Below, in pieces: positions 46,361 to 57,595 of a DNA stretch of 64,000 bases. Position 1 is the first letter of the stretch. The number at the start of each line of letters is the position of its first letter. Under the pieces are notes generated by a model, which saw only the letters and a list, made by a program, of their open reading frames with translations, had not been told where the DNA came from and ran no database searches. The stretch spans positions 33,459,262 through 33,523,261 of the forward strand of contig CM060175.1 in the NCBI GenBank assembly GCA_030549775.1, given 5' to 3'. Source of the DNA: Tamarix chinensis. Its lineage: Eukaryota > Streptophyta > Magnoliopsida > Caryophyllales > Tamaricaceae. The position numbers and the translations under genes are program-made.

Positions 46361-47921
46361 TGATGCACTGTCGTATGCACAACAAATTTAATAAATAAAT
46401 CCTAATTCCCAAATATGTAGTATATGGTAAGAAGGAGTCGAACCCATAAGGAATGAAGTTTTAATCACTAATTTTTCTATTGATGTTATAACCCCGTTTA
46501 TACAATTTCATTGATTCTTATACTAAATTCAATTGTACTAAATCTTAATCACTAATTGACAATTAGGGGAAGAATGAATTGGTGATGGAATTAAAATGCC
46601 ATACATTCAAATAAGAAGAATGATTCTAAACAATTTAATGTCGACTTAGGAAATTCAGAATAACGAATTCCTATACTTCCTCTCAACCTTAATAAATTGA
46701 ATATGCTCTCAATTTATTTTTGCACCCATTTAATAACCTAGGTTACGAACACTAGATTCAATTAATGGTAGCATTATGAACGGGAAGCAGCCCACTACAA
46801 TCATAATCACAAAAGCTCGGATCATGCAATTGCACGAATTAATGGATAAGATTAATAATTAATCTTCTTGCAACTATAGACAAATTTAATTAACAAATAC
46901 GGGTTAATTTCATTGTCTTAGCAAAGATCAAGTTCTAAACCAAATAGGTGATCAATCTCATTAGTTCAAGAATCTTAATCTATGATATGGAATCATTCAA
47001 TTCGATCCATTCATTCAATTAAACCTCATCTAGAATCAAACATTTAAAGTATGAAATGGTAATTAGGTTATAATTCCTTCCTCAAATCATCCTACCCTGT
47101 CTAATTACTCAAATTTCTGCATATTCACAATTCATATAATTACACATAAATCTTGAAAATTAATAACTACAACGCATTCACAAATTCTATTATTGCATCA
47201 GTTAGATGATAATATAGTGAACACAAATAAAATTACAGAAAATCTACTTAGATTCAGCAAAAATGAAGATATTGAAATTAACAAAGGAATAGAGGAAACT
47301 TATCAATTGAAGTGTAGAATGTCAAATCATCAATAGAATTCAAGAAGATCGAAATTTGGAATTGTGCATTACATGTATGTTCTAAAGGAATAAAGGAAGA
47401 AAAATACATTCCAAATGTTTTTTGATCCCCTCGTTCTGTCCCGAACCCTGTTCTTAGATAAAATTTATCAGAAACAAGTCGCGCGGAGAGTTACACGTTT
47501 TTAAATGGAAACACGGTCCGTGTTTATGAAACACGGGACCCCCGTGTTTTCTTCCAACTGCTCTGCTGATAAGGATTTAAAGATTGATACTCGGGATAAA
47601 TAACACGGTCCGTGTTTATGAAACACGGGACCCCCGTGTTTTTGATCTTCCCACTCAATTCCTTTGAAAGTTTCAGCTTAGCTTCTCTTGATGTATTTGT
47701 TCCCTTTCCAACTTCGCTCTCCTTGATTCAACATTTCTTGATGTGTTCTCTACTTGATTTCTTCTTTTCATTGATTTCTCCTTGAATTTCTTCAATTCTT
47801 TTCTTTCCTGTAAAATTTATTCAAAGGAGGAAAACTCGACGAAAAGATTAAATCTAATAGAATTAATGAGGGATAAATGATATTTTTAGACATGAAAATA
47901 ATCAATAAATCTCATCTATCA
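46361..47921 (-). repeat. 3' LTR of element E
   Basis: On plus it starts tgatgcactgtcgtatgcac and ends ctcatctatca; 1561 bp. It contains two tandem palindrome units (aacacggtccgtgtt..., starts 47509 and 47601, 92 bp apart). The outer flank is atact. Confidence 0.95.
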
Positions 47922-47930
47922 AATACCCCC
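47922..47930 (-). other. Polypurine tract of element E
   Basis: aataccccc on plus, i.e. GGGGGTATT on the element strand directly before the 3' LTR. This is the expected position and composition for plus-strand priming. Confidence 0.75.
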
Positions 47931-49452
47931 ATGCTTGAATTATTGCTCTTCCTTGAGCAATATCATAACATGCACATGAATACATCAAGAAACGCAAGAG
48001 AAATAGGTCACGGAACACAAGATTTATTAGATTGGAATTATTCATGTACGAAGTTCAACTTGGACTGGGACTGAAAAATACTTGTAAATCATGAAATATC
48101 AATGATAAAAATATTTTTGGATCACATCTTAAATCACCTTAAAAACAGTCTTATCAAATGCTCAAACGGTTAAGGAATGAAAATTATAATAATTAGTATC
48201 TCATCATGCAAATTAGATTAAGACTAATGAAATTCAAATTGGTAAATTCTTACTTTCGGGATGTGGAAACGCTCACTCTTTAGTGTATAGGGTATGATGT
48301 GTTTACTCTCAAATTCTCTCCAAATGATAATGATCGCCCATATGTTTGCCATTATTCTCAATTCGCCACCGCTAAAAAGAACTAAGTTATATAAGAATCA
48401 AAAGGTTTTAAATTTGGTTGTAATGGGGCTAGGGTTCTAAGGTGGGATAGAATTTTGGTATTGTAGCTAGACTCTACAAACTAGAGAAGCAATTTCTTTA
48501 TTTCAATTAAATCACAATTCCTCCTCTTCTCCTTTACTTCACTTCCCCTTTTTTTTTTTTTATAATTTCAAACCCTTCCATTCAACCAAATAACATAAAA
48601 AGACATGAAATTTTATTCTCCTCCTCTTCTTCTTCTTCTTTTTCTTTTTCTTTCTTTTTTTTATATGATACCCACACCCCCATGCTTAAAAATTAAAAAA
48701 AAATTCTCCTTAAAAATAATTTTGCTCCACTAGTCGTAGAGTAAGGAAGGAAAATACATATGGAGATTAGTTGTTAATAAAGGTTATATCAATAGAATAG
48801 GTCTTTAGGCTCAAAGGGGTTATACAATGGATAACAATTTTCAAGGTGGGCTATTTGGTCTTGTAGCTAACAAAGAAAGAAGAGTGCCTTTATCATTTTC
48901 AAATATCCTAAAGTTCTATGTAGTTTTGAAGAGAACTAATGGCAAATTCTAGTTTCACATAAATTTTTGGATAAGCAATGTATCTAAAGGTTAGGCTTAA
49001 GCGCTCACAATGTTATATCCACCAATTTTGAATTTCATTTCATCCTATTCCTATTCAATGCATGATTTGATCTCTAATCATTCTAACTTTCTTTCCTTCA
49101 CTGTTATCACATCTTCAATTTCTATCTTTAAGGTTTCAAAAGATGTTGATCAAAACATACAATAAGTATAAAATTATCCTTTTTGAAAATAATTCAGTCC
49201 CATACTTTGTTTTACTTCGTATATGGATTACTCGAATCTAATACTCCCTGTTTTTTTTATGTAAATGAACAACTAGTACGTAAAGTAGATAGGAATAAAT
49301 TAACTAACTACCACTTAACATACATATATAACATTTACTAACTATATCTACTTAAGAATAATCACAAGCCTACGAATGCTAATGCACCCCCCTTACTTAT
49401 TGTGTTCATTGTCCCTAATGAACAAATGCAAGAGAAAGATGAAGAATAGGTT
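47931..49452 (-). other. Non-coding 3' region of element E
   Basis: 1.5 kb between the extra ORF and the polypurine tract without coding motifs. It includes a pyrimidine-rich run (48615-48660 on plus) and a second cacccccatgctta phrase at 48674 that echoes the polypurine-tract context (taccccccatgctt at 47924). Long non-coding 3' DNA is usual for Athila-type elements. Confidence 0.65.
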
Positions 49453-50709
49453 TCAAGAGGGAGGTGGAGGTGGGTCTCGGCTCCCGAGATGGAAATCATA
49501 GAGATTCTTCATCATCTCCATCATCTGATTTTGGTTATGGCGAATGGAATCCAATTGGGAATACACTTGATTTTGAAATTGGAGATGCCATTCGGGGACA
49601 AAAGTTGAGGTGGAAGAAGATCTGGCTTGGGATCGGGGTGGTGGTGGTGGTGGTGCATGGTCACCATGAGGCGGAATAGGATGTTCAATGGCTAACAGGG
49701 CAGGGTTATCATCATCCTCACTAGGCTGCCAGTTCAATGGACTTAAAGGGTCGGTTTTGGTTGGGTTAGGAATAGGAAAGAAAGCACGTCCCTGATAAGA
49801 AAGGTACCACGCATTACTCCTACGCTCAATAAGATGCGTAAGGCGGCAATGTTCGATATCAATGCGGGTGCTCATGGCCTCAATGGGCATATCCTCAGGA
49901 AGGGGTATGTTCAAACTTACACAAATGGTGGTAATTAAACCACCAATGACAATGTCCCCCTGTTTGGAATTACCGACCCTTTGAAATTGTTTTGCAATAA
50001 AATAGGCAGTATCAACAGAGTAGTGTTCAAGCATAGAATATAGAAAGAAAAGTTCAATTGAACGAACCACCCCGGTACTATCTCCCCTCCCAAAGATGGT
50101 AGTAGCCAAAAGCCTTTGAATGTATCGGAAGACTAGATTAAAAATCCTAGAGGATTTGGCTTCAAAAATGAGGAAGATATCGGGAGTAGGCATATTCGCT
50201 ATATCACCTATTTTAGCGAAAAAATTGTTGGCATAGAACCAAGGTAAAATGAATCTGAACCCCTGTGAAGGCAACATAAAAATGTGGGCAAGTTCATGCA
50301 CTGCTAATTGCCTATCTTCATTAAAAAGGCGAAAAGAAACATACCCTTGATTATTTTTAGTATCACCGATGTCACCAACTTCAGCACACAGTTCAAAAGT
50401 ACTCAAAAATTCTAAAGTCAAGCACCTATAGGTATGATTCGTACAATAGACAAAGTTTTGCAAGCCAATAGTTTCAAGCATGCACATGACTTGATCATGA
50501 ATACCTAATGTATGTAAACAGCCATCATCTAGATATCGAGTGCCAGTAATACGCCTTTGAGACAAGTAATCGTACCTTTGTTGTTGTTCGTGTGTGGTAA
50601 AAATTATACCTAAATCGTTGGTTCGATTACATCGTTGTCTCGCTTGAGTTGGTGATGATCGGGACCTTGAGGATTTGCCTTCAGCACGCTGTTTCTTTTT
50701 CGGTGCCAT
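49453..50709 (-). CDS. Athila-type accessory ORF between pol and 3' LTR, 418 aa, intact
   Basis: The frame is uninterrupted from MAPKKKQRAEG to SRDPPPPPS. It occupies the place where Athila elements carry an envelope-like or 'Athila ORF-1' protein. Visible features: a basic, possibly nuclear-targeting N-terminus (residues 2-25), a folded-looking middle (about 35-320) with HELAHIF and LSYQGRAFFPIPNP, a short acidic stretch (SEDDDN), a run of six prolines near 350, and a Gln/Met-rich C-terminal part (about 375-405) that could form a coiled coil. No signal peptide or clear membrane span is visible, so an envelope function is not supported. The role is unknown. The start atg (50707-50709) is the first Met of the frame. 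Confidence 0.8.
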   Translation of the reverse strand: MAPKKKQRAEGKSSRSRSSPTQARQRCNRTNDLGIIFTTHEQQQRYDYLSQRRITGTRYLDDGCLHTLGIHDQVMCMLETIGLQNFVYCTNHTYRCLTLEFLSTFELCAEVGDIGDTKNNQGYVSFRLFNEDRQLAVHELAHIFMLPSQGFRFILPWFYANNFFAKIGDIANMPTPDIFLIFEAKSSRIFNLVFRYIQRLLATTIFGRGDSTGVVRSIELFFLYSMLEHYSVDTAYFIAKQFQRVGNSKQGDIVIGGLITTICVSLNIPLPEDMPIEAMSTRIDIEHCRLTHLIERRSNAWYLSYQGRAFFPIPNPTKTDPLSPLNWQPSEDDDNPALLAIEHPIPPHGDHAPPPPPPRSQARSSSTSTFVPEWHLQFQNQVYSQLDSIRHNQNQMMEMMKNLYDFHLGSRDPPPPPS

Positions 50710-51979
50710 CTACACAAATATTACCACTTTGAAGTTAAGAAACAATGTCTTAAACTTGAAATTGCAGCATATACATAATGTTGCTCTTGAAGAATATGAT
50801 TAGGCTGCAATGATAACTATAACAATATTCACTGAATGCATACATATGCCCTAACCATATCATTCACCCAGTTTTATAATGGTGCAAGTTATGGAACAAA
50901 TTCACCCAATATCCAATCACATTGTATCAGCATATTTAAGTAAAAGCAAGGAAGCCGAATCAACATTGCTGCAAGATGGGGAAGAACCACTTACCTTGAT
51001 TGTGTGAAAACAGGCTATAAAAATGTAGAAATCAAAGGAAAGATATTTGAATAACGGATGCCACGAAAACCCTAATGTAATTTCCAGAAAATGGATGAGA
51101 TAATGCTCAAATTGAAATTAGGGTTTGACAAGAATGATGTCTCCTATTTCTTTAGTGGAATGACACAAAAATTGGTAGAGAAAAGAAATTTAAGGGTGGA
51201 GAAAGAAAATGGAATGTTAATGGAGTAGGAGTTGTTAAGATTTGAAGGTTTTAGTGAGAAAAATGGAGGATTTCGAAGGAGGAGAAAGATAGAGGGGCGT
51301 TGCGAAGATATGGAGAGAAGAGAACAAAGGGCCGTGTTTTTTCAGATCTGAAAACACGGGGGAGAAAAAGGATACTGGAAAGAAACACATACCGTATTTC
51401 AGAAATACGGTACCCCCGTGTTAATTGATAAGCATTATGTTTCTGACTGAGAAGGTAACACGGGCCGTGTTTACAAATACGGTACCCCCATGTTATTTAA
51501 TAAGCTCTCTAGAATTCTGAAATTTTTCTACAGACAGAGAAACACGGGCCTTGTTTACAAATACGGACCCCCCGTGTTAATTTTGGAGCTCTTTGGAATT
51601 CTGAAATTTTTCTGCAAAGGAAGAAACACGGGCCGTGTTTATAAATACGGACCCCCCGTGTTAATTTTAGAGCTCTCTGGAATTTTGAAACTTTCTACAG
51701 AGAAAAAAAACACGGGCCTTGTTTAGAAATACGGACCCCCCGTGTTAATTTTGGAGCTCTCTGGAATTTTGAAATTTTCCTACAGAGAGAAAAACACGGG
51801 CCGTGTTCACAAATACGGCCCCCCCGGTATTTTTTTTTTATAAACTACTAAAGTATTTCCACACATATACACATTATGTACATACAAATTTATACCAACT
51901 ATGTAAAAAGAAAAGTACGAGATATGGAAAACTTATGTACAACACTTGGGTGTTTCCCAAGTGACAAAATGCGAGTCAT
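50710..51979 (-). other. Non-coding interval of element E between pol and accessory ORF
   Basis: No coding motifs. It holds a long near-palindrome at 51332-51359 and the 84-bp tandem repeat at 51456-51838. The GA-rich part (51170-51320 on plus) lacks open frames of note. Confidence 0.7.
51456..51838. repeat. 84-bp tandem repeat of palindromic ACACGGGCCGTGT units
   Basis: Units start at 51456, 51540, 51624, 51708 and 51792, an exact 84-bp period. Each begins (a)aacacgggccgtgtt or its ccttgtt variant, then acaaatacggaccccccgtg, then a spacer with gagctctctggaatt. A diverged sixth unit starts at 51383. The unit is two nested inverted repeats: ACACGG.CCGTGT and ACACGGG...CCCCCGTGT. The open frame at 51490-51726 is produced by the repeat. 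Confidence 0.93.
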
Positions 51980-53060
51980 TCAGCCTTCATAATTAGGAGT
52001 GGTAAGATCAACCACTTCCAAATTGCGCACTTGATGTCCTTCGTAGTAAGGTTTGAGGCGGTGTCCATTGACCTTCCACATCTTTCCTGTTTTCTCACTC
52101 TTAATTTCAACTGCACCATGAGAAAACACATTAGTCACAACAAACGGGCCGATCCATCTCGACCTCAATTTTCCTGGAAACAACTTCAATCGAGAATGAT
52201 ATAATAAAACTTTTTGACCAATTTCAAACCTCTTTCTAAGAATGAACTTATCATGAACTGCCTTAGTTCTATCTTTATATCTCAATGCAGTTTCAAAAGC
52301 ATCATTTCTTATTTCTTCCAATTCTTGTAGTTGGAGTCGCCTATGTCTTCCAACTTCAGTTAACTCCATGTTACACTTCTTTATGGCCCAAAAAGCTTTA
52401 TGTTCTAACTCAATTGGTAGATGACAAGGCTTACCGTACACCAGACGATATGGAGACATACCAATTGGAGTCTTGAAAGCTGTACGATAAGCCCAGAGAG
52501 CATCATTAAGATGTAAGCTCCAATCCTTTCTTGTTGGTTTCACCATTTTTTCCAAGATTGATTTGATTTCTCGGTTGGATACCTCAGCCGGACCATTGGT
52601 TTGTGGATGATATGTTGTAGATATTCGATGTGTCACATGGTATTTCTTTAATAGAGCTTCTACGGTTCTGTTGCAGAAGTGTGAACCTTTGTCATTAATG
52701 ATGGCTCTTGGTACGCCAAACCTTGCAAAAATGTTAGTTCGAAGAAATTCTGCAACAACCTTAGCATCATCAGTATGGGTGGCCTTAGCCTCCACCCATT
52801 TTGATACATAATCAACAGAAACAAGAATGTATTTGAATCCAAAAGAAGATGGAAAGGGTCCCATAAAATCCATACCCCAAACATCAAAGATTCCGCATGC
52901 TATGATAGGAGTTTGTGGCATTTCATTTCTAGGACCTAATCCGCCAGTCTTTTGACAGTTTTCACACGTCTTACAAAATTCATGAGCATCCCTAAACAAT
53001 GTAGGCCAAAAGAATCCACTCTCTAAAACTTTATAAGCTGTTACCAAAGTGTCCCCCACA
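51980..53060 (-). pseudogene. Integrase of element E, separated from pol by a frameshift
   Basis: The long frame carries C-x2-C of the zinc module ([11 protein letters not shown]), then [21 protein letters not shown] and [15 protein letters not shown], giving the three catalytic acids D, D and E, and continues to the end of the integrase C-terminal domain (PNYEG, stop at 51980-51982). The matching His part of the zinc module ([11 protein letters not shown]) lies in the previous frame, which ends at 53031. A shift near 53040-53060 therefore separates integrase from RNase H. The domain itself is otherwise uninterrupted. Confidence 0.9.
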
Positions 53061-54302
53061 AGCATAATTGTGACAAAAGTGTAAAATAGACAAAACCTCA
53101 CTACCAGGAATACATCTTCTAATGATTTGATCGGCACATTGTTTCCACAAGTATGGATCGTCCCATACAAAATATTTTGCCTGACTTTTCATTCTATCTT
53201 TCTGTGCTTTTGTAAAGTGTGAGGGAAATACCTTAGCTACTAGAAAATTTACCATGTCAACATACCATGGTATCTCATTCCTAATGACATGAAGTTGCTC
53301 GTTCGGAAATGCTTCATTGATAGGTACCTCAACTTCAACTTCTTTGATTAACCGACTTAGATGATCTGCCACTCCGTTTTCTGTTCCTTTCTTATCTTTA
53401 ATGCGTATATTGAATTCTTGGATTAGAAGAATCCATCTAATCAGTCGTGGTTTTGCCTCTTTCTTTGCTAACAAATATTTCAATGCTGAATGATCAGAAT
53501 AAACAATTATTTCAGTTCCTAACAAATAAGAACGAAATTTATCCAAAGCAAAGACAATAGCAAGAAGCTCCTTTTCGGTAGTTGTATATTTAAGTTGAGC
53601 TTCATTCAATGTGCATAAGGCATAATATATCACGTGTGGCTCTTTCCCAATCCTTTGACCTAACACCGCACCAAGAGCAAAGTTAGATGCATCACACATC
53701 AATTCAAATGGGAAGTTCCAATCAGGTGGTTGAAGAATGGGTGCACTTATCAATTTTTCCTTTAAATAGTCAAATGATCTCTGGCATGCGTCATCAAATT
53801 GAAATTCCTTTTCTTTTTGAAGAAGCTTGCATAATGGTTGGGCTATTTTAGAAAAATCCTTGATAAATCGGCGGTAAAACCCGGCATGCCCTAAAAATGA
53901 TCGCACATCTTTGACAGTTGATGGATAAGGTAATGAAGAAATAAGATCAATTTTTGCTTTATCTTCTTCAATTCCTTTGGCTGAAATAACATGTCCCAAA
54001 ACTATTCCTTGTTGGACCATAAAATGGCATTTTTCAGAGTTTAGCACAAGATTTGTTTCCAAACATCTTTTCAAGATAAGGGTCAAATTACCTAGGCATT
54101 CTTCAAAAGTATCTCCATGAATACTAAAATCATCCATGAATACCTCGATAATTTTCTCTAGATATTCGGAAAATATACTTACCATACACCTTTGAAATGT
54201 AGCTGGAGCGTTACACAATCCAAATGGCATACGTCGATACGCAAACGTACCGTAGGGACATGTAAATGTGGTTTTCTCTTGATCTTCTGGAGCTATGGGA
54301 AC
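53031..54302 (-). pseudogene. Reverse transcriptase 3' part and RNase H of element E
   Basis: The frame carries [16 protein letters not shown] and the catalytic FMDD (in [11 protein letters not shown]), [25 protein letters not shown], then RNase H motifs [34 protein letters not shown] and [11 protein letters not shown], and [11 protein letters not shown]. It is open from just after the stop at 54303 to 53031, where it runs into a shift. Catalytic residues look intact. The break upstream is a single tag codon. Confidence 0.92.
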
Positions 54303-55613
54303 CTACACATATCCAGAATAACCATCAAGAAAACAATAATAAGCATGACTCGCTAGCTGTTCTAACATTTGATCCATAAATGGTAAAGGAAAATGATCTT
54401 TCCTAGTCATGGAGTTCAGCTTTCTATAATCAACACATACCCTCCAACCATTTTGAACTCTAGTAGGAACCATCTCTCCTTTATCATTCTCCACTACTGT
54501 TATTCCTGTTTTCTTTGGGACAACCTGAAGCGGACTTACCCAACTACTATCAGAAATTGGGTATATGACTCCTACACTTAGCAATTTCAAAACCTCTTTC
54601 TTCACAACTTCCATCATTATCGGATTCAACCTACGCTGTACTTGTCTACTTGGCTTCACATCTTCTTCCATTAAAATCCGATGCATACAAACTGAAGGAC
54701 TAATACCCTTAATATCAAAAATTGTCCATCCCAAAGTTGATTTGTATTTCTTCAACACATTTACCAGTTTTTCTTCTTGTTGAGATGTTAGTTCACTAGA
54801 TATGATAACCGGAAGGGTATTCTTATCTCCTAAGAATGCATATTTGAGATGGTCAGGTAAAGGCTTCAACTCCACTTCAGGTGGTTGTTCTATGGAAGGT
54901 ATAGGTCTATCCACTGTCAATGGCAAATCCACAAATTTTCCAATTCTACTCGGACATGTTACCAAAGCAGCCACTACCTCCTTGATTTCTTCCTCAACGT
55001 TATACAATTTGTTCAATTCTTCCAATTTTTCAGTTTCTATGCCTTGTGTCAAAGTTATTTCCAAAGGATTAGTTGACGAAAGTTGGTACACCATTTCAGT
55101 TAAATTCTCAATGACATCAATCATAGATACCTCTTCACCATCTACAGGATATCTCATGGAATCATATATATTAAACTTAATAACTTCACCATTAAATTCC
55201 ATGGTTAACACTCCATCGTGGACATCAATTTTTGTTTTTGAAGTTTTTAGGAATGGTCTCCCTAACAATATAGGAGAGGGGTTAACTAAACCATTATCTT
55301 GCATATCTAACACATAAAAATCTGCAGGAAAAACCAACTCATTTACCTGAACTAAGACATCTTCAATAACCCCTTCAGGATATGTGTTAGATCTATCAGC
55401 CAATTGGATAACAACACGGGTTTCCTTTAAAGGACCTAGACTTAGGGTGTTAAAGATAGATAAAGGCATGACATTTATTGAAGCACCTAAGTCAAGCATG
55501 CATTTTTCATACATCGTGTTTCCAATTTTGCAAGGTATAGTGAAAAATACCTGAATCTTTGCACTTTGGTGGAAGCTTTCTTTGCAATATTGCTTATACA
55601 TTTTCTCCCACAC
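54303..55613 (-). pseudogene. Protease and reverse transcriptase 5' part of element E, ended by tag
   Basis: The protease active site reads CMLDLGASINVMPLS (D-L-G-A-S type, characteristic of Athila-like elements), with ILLGRPFLKT further on. After a spacer come reverse transcriptase motifs WVSPLQVVPKK, NGWRVCVDYRKLN and FLDGYSGY. The frame ends in tag at 54303-54305, directly after the GYSGY motif, within the palm. At the other end the frame is offset from the preceding gag-side frame (stop 55594-55596), so a shift lies near 55600-55613. Confidence 0.92.
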
Positions 55614-56571
55614 TTACCTTCTCATTCTCATTAAGTTTTCTTTTGTTAGTACACAAATTCTTAAGGAATTTTGCATACCTAGGTACTTGTTTGATCGCAT
55701 CAATGAGAGGAAGGTTAACTTCTACCTTCTTAAATATGTCAAATATCTCCTTATCATGATTTACCTTATTGTTTTTGGCCAACATGCTAGGAAAAGGAGC
55801 AGGAATTTTTATAGGAGAATGTGACTTACTCTTCATCGTTCGTTGTGAATCTTCACTTATTTCTTCTTCAGCCATTGTTTCATCTGTCTCTTTACTTGTG
55901 TCATCTTCTTCACTCACTTTTCTTGGATCTGACAATTGTTTTCCACTGCGAGTTGTGATAGCACTAGCATTTTCCTTAGGATTTCTTTCAGTCTGGCTAG
56001 GAAATTTTGAAGAGCCTTGTGCTTGCATTTTTCCAAGGGAATCTGCTAGTTGACTCACTTGATTTTCCAAATTCTTAATACCATTTCTGGTCTCTTGTTG
56101 GAATTGTAATGTATTGGTAGCCAAAGATTTTACCAAGTCTTCCAAAGGCATACCTCCCGATTGTTGTGGAACTTGTGGTGGAGACATTGGTTGAAATGGT
56201 GGTCTTTGCTGATTTGGTGGAATTTGGAAAAACCCGGGAGGTGGATTTGCTCCTTACTGATTTTGATACATCTGTGGTCGGAAATATGAGCTACCACTTT
56301 GTTGAGTGTTTCCATACCTTAGATTCGGGTGATCCTTCCATCCAGGATTATATGTTGGAGCAAATGGATCATTCCTTTTTGGTAATGGTTGTCTTCTAAT
56401 GGCGTTTACTTGTTGTTCTTCCTGGAAAGTAGGACATATGTCAGTTGGATGACCAGTAAAAGAACAAATTCCACATACCTTGGCAGTAATCTTTTCTCCT
56501 ACAACTCTTTCCACAAGAGCTGTCAAATTCGATACTTGCATTTTTAATTCAACAATATTGGTTTCTTTCAC
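55594..56571 (-). pseudogene. Gag C-terminal region of element E, with internal stop
   Basis: The first open part (56571-56254) reads MQVSNLTALVERVVGEK and a zinc-knuckle-like C-x2-C (CGICSFTGHPTDIC), then GWKDHPNLRYGN. A taa at 56254-56256 interrupts it. The second part (56250-55594) has a Pro/Gln-rich stretch, a heptad-like segment (ENQVSQLADSLGKM), ITTRSGKQL and a Ser/Glu-rich acidic region, then FPSMLAKNNK...FKKVEVNLPLIDAI just before the protease. These are the usual parts of an Athila gag-protease linker. Confidence 0.88.
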
Positions 56572-56604
56572 CTGTTGAGATATAGAAGTATTACCCCTAT
56601 TACA

Positions 56605-57480
56605 CTATTGAGAGTTAGATGCCATATTAGCAATTAACCTTTTAGCTTCGATGGGTGTTTTATCAACTAAAGCACCACCACTAGCAGCATCTATCATATT
56701 GCGATCCATAGGAGATAAACCTTCGTAAAAATATTGTATTAATAATTGTTCACTAATTTGATGATTAGGACAACTACCACACAATTTCTTGAAACGTTCC
56801 CAATATTCATGTAAAGATTCTCCTCCATCTTGCCTAATACCATATATTTCCTTTCTTATACTAGTTGCTCTTGATGAAGGAAAATATTTTTCAAGGAAAA
56901 CCTTTTGCATATCAGTCCAAGTATTTACTGAGCCCGCTGGTAGATCATATAACCATTCCTTAGCAGCATCAGCTAAAGCAAAAGGAAAAGCTTTGAGTTT
57001 AAGTTGTTCTACACTTACTCCATTCAGTTTCATACCAGAACAAGCTATATGGAATTCCTTGAGAAATTTATTTGGGTCAGTGAAACAGCCTGAACCCATG
57101 GAATTGGTGTCTCTAAAACCTGTAAAAATAGGTAAGGCTCGTATTAATCCAGGTTTGATTTCACAAGTATCATTATCAGCAGGATAATTAATGCATAAAA
57201 GATTAGGGTTGAAGACAGGAGCAGCTAGCTCCTTGAGAGTTTGATCCGCCATTGGTGGATTAATGTAGCAAGGTGTACTACACAAATCCTCTTTACTGTC
57301 TTCTCCCAAATTTGTGGAACTTTCTTCAAAAGGTGATGGAATCTGACTAGCTTGTTCCAATTTCCTTCTCGTCCTAGCTGCAATTGGAGAAGATGAGTTT
57401 GGATCTATGGCTGGAATAATTTGTCCTTGATGCTCGATTGCAAATGATCTCAATTGTGAGTGCCTGAAGATTTCACACAA
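56605..57480 (-). pseudogene. Gag capsid region of element E, ended by in-frame tag
   Basis: 291 codons from MCEIFRHSQL. The capsid-like Retrotrans_gag domain lies at about 135-270: LKAFPFALADAAKEWLYDL, WTDMQKVFLEKYFP, GESLHEYWERFKKLC and LLIQYFYEGLSPMDR are visible. The frame ends at tag (56605-56607) after NMASNSQ, and coding continues in the same reading direction after a short gap, so the stop is a mutation inside gag. Gag normally forms the particle shell. Confidence 0.92.
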
Positions 57481-57571
57481 TCAAACATTAGATGAGTTCA
57501 CGTGAAGAATTGATCAAAAACTAAAATAAGAAACCACAACAAAAACAAAACTAGAGATTATAATTGCCAAT

Positions 57572-57589
57572 TCCCCGGCAACGACGCCA
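57572..57589 (-). other. Primer-binding site of element E, tRNA-Asp type
   Basis: On the element strand it reads TGGCGTCGTTGCCGGGGA, six bases from the end of the 5' LTR. It fits the 3' end of plant tRNA-Asp(GTC) at 17 of 18 positions (the mismatch is a CpG-type C-to-T). Athila elements use this primer. This is a binding site, not a tRNA gene. Confidence 0.85.
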
Positions 57590-57595
57590 AAAATT

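Noticed and set aside
51383..51838. CRISPR-like array
   Set aside because: Units are directly adjacent 84-bp tandem copies without unique spacers, in a plant retrotransposon.
54802..55317. 171-codon plus-strand frame and similar plus-strand frames at 54393-56399
   Set aside because: Antisense shadows of the gag-pol frames of element E.
57572..57589. tRNA gene
   Set aside because: Only the 18-base 3' end complement is present, next to an LTR; it is a primer-binding site.
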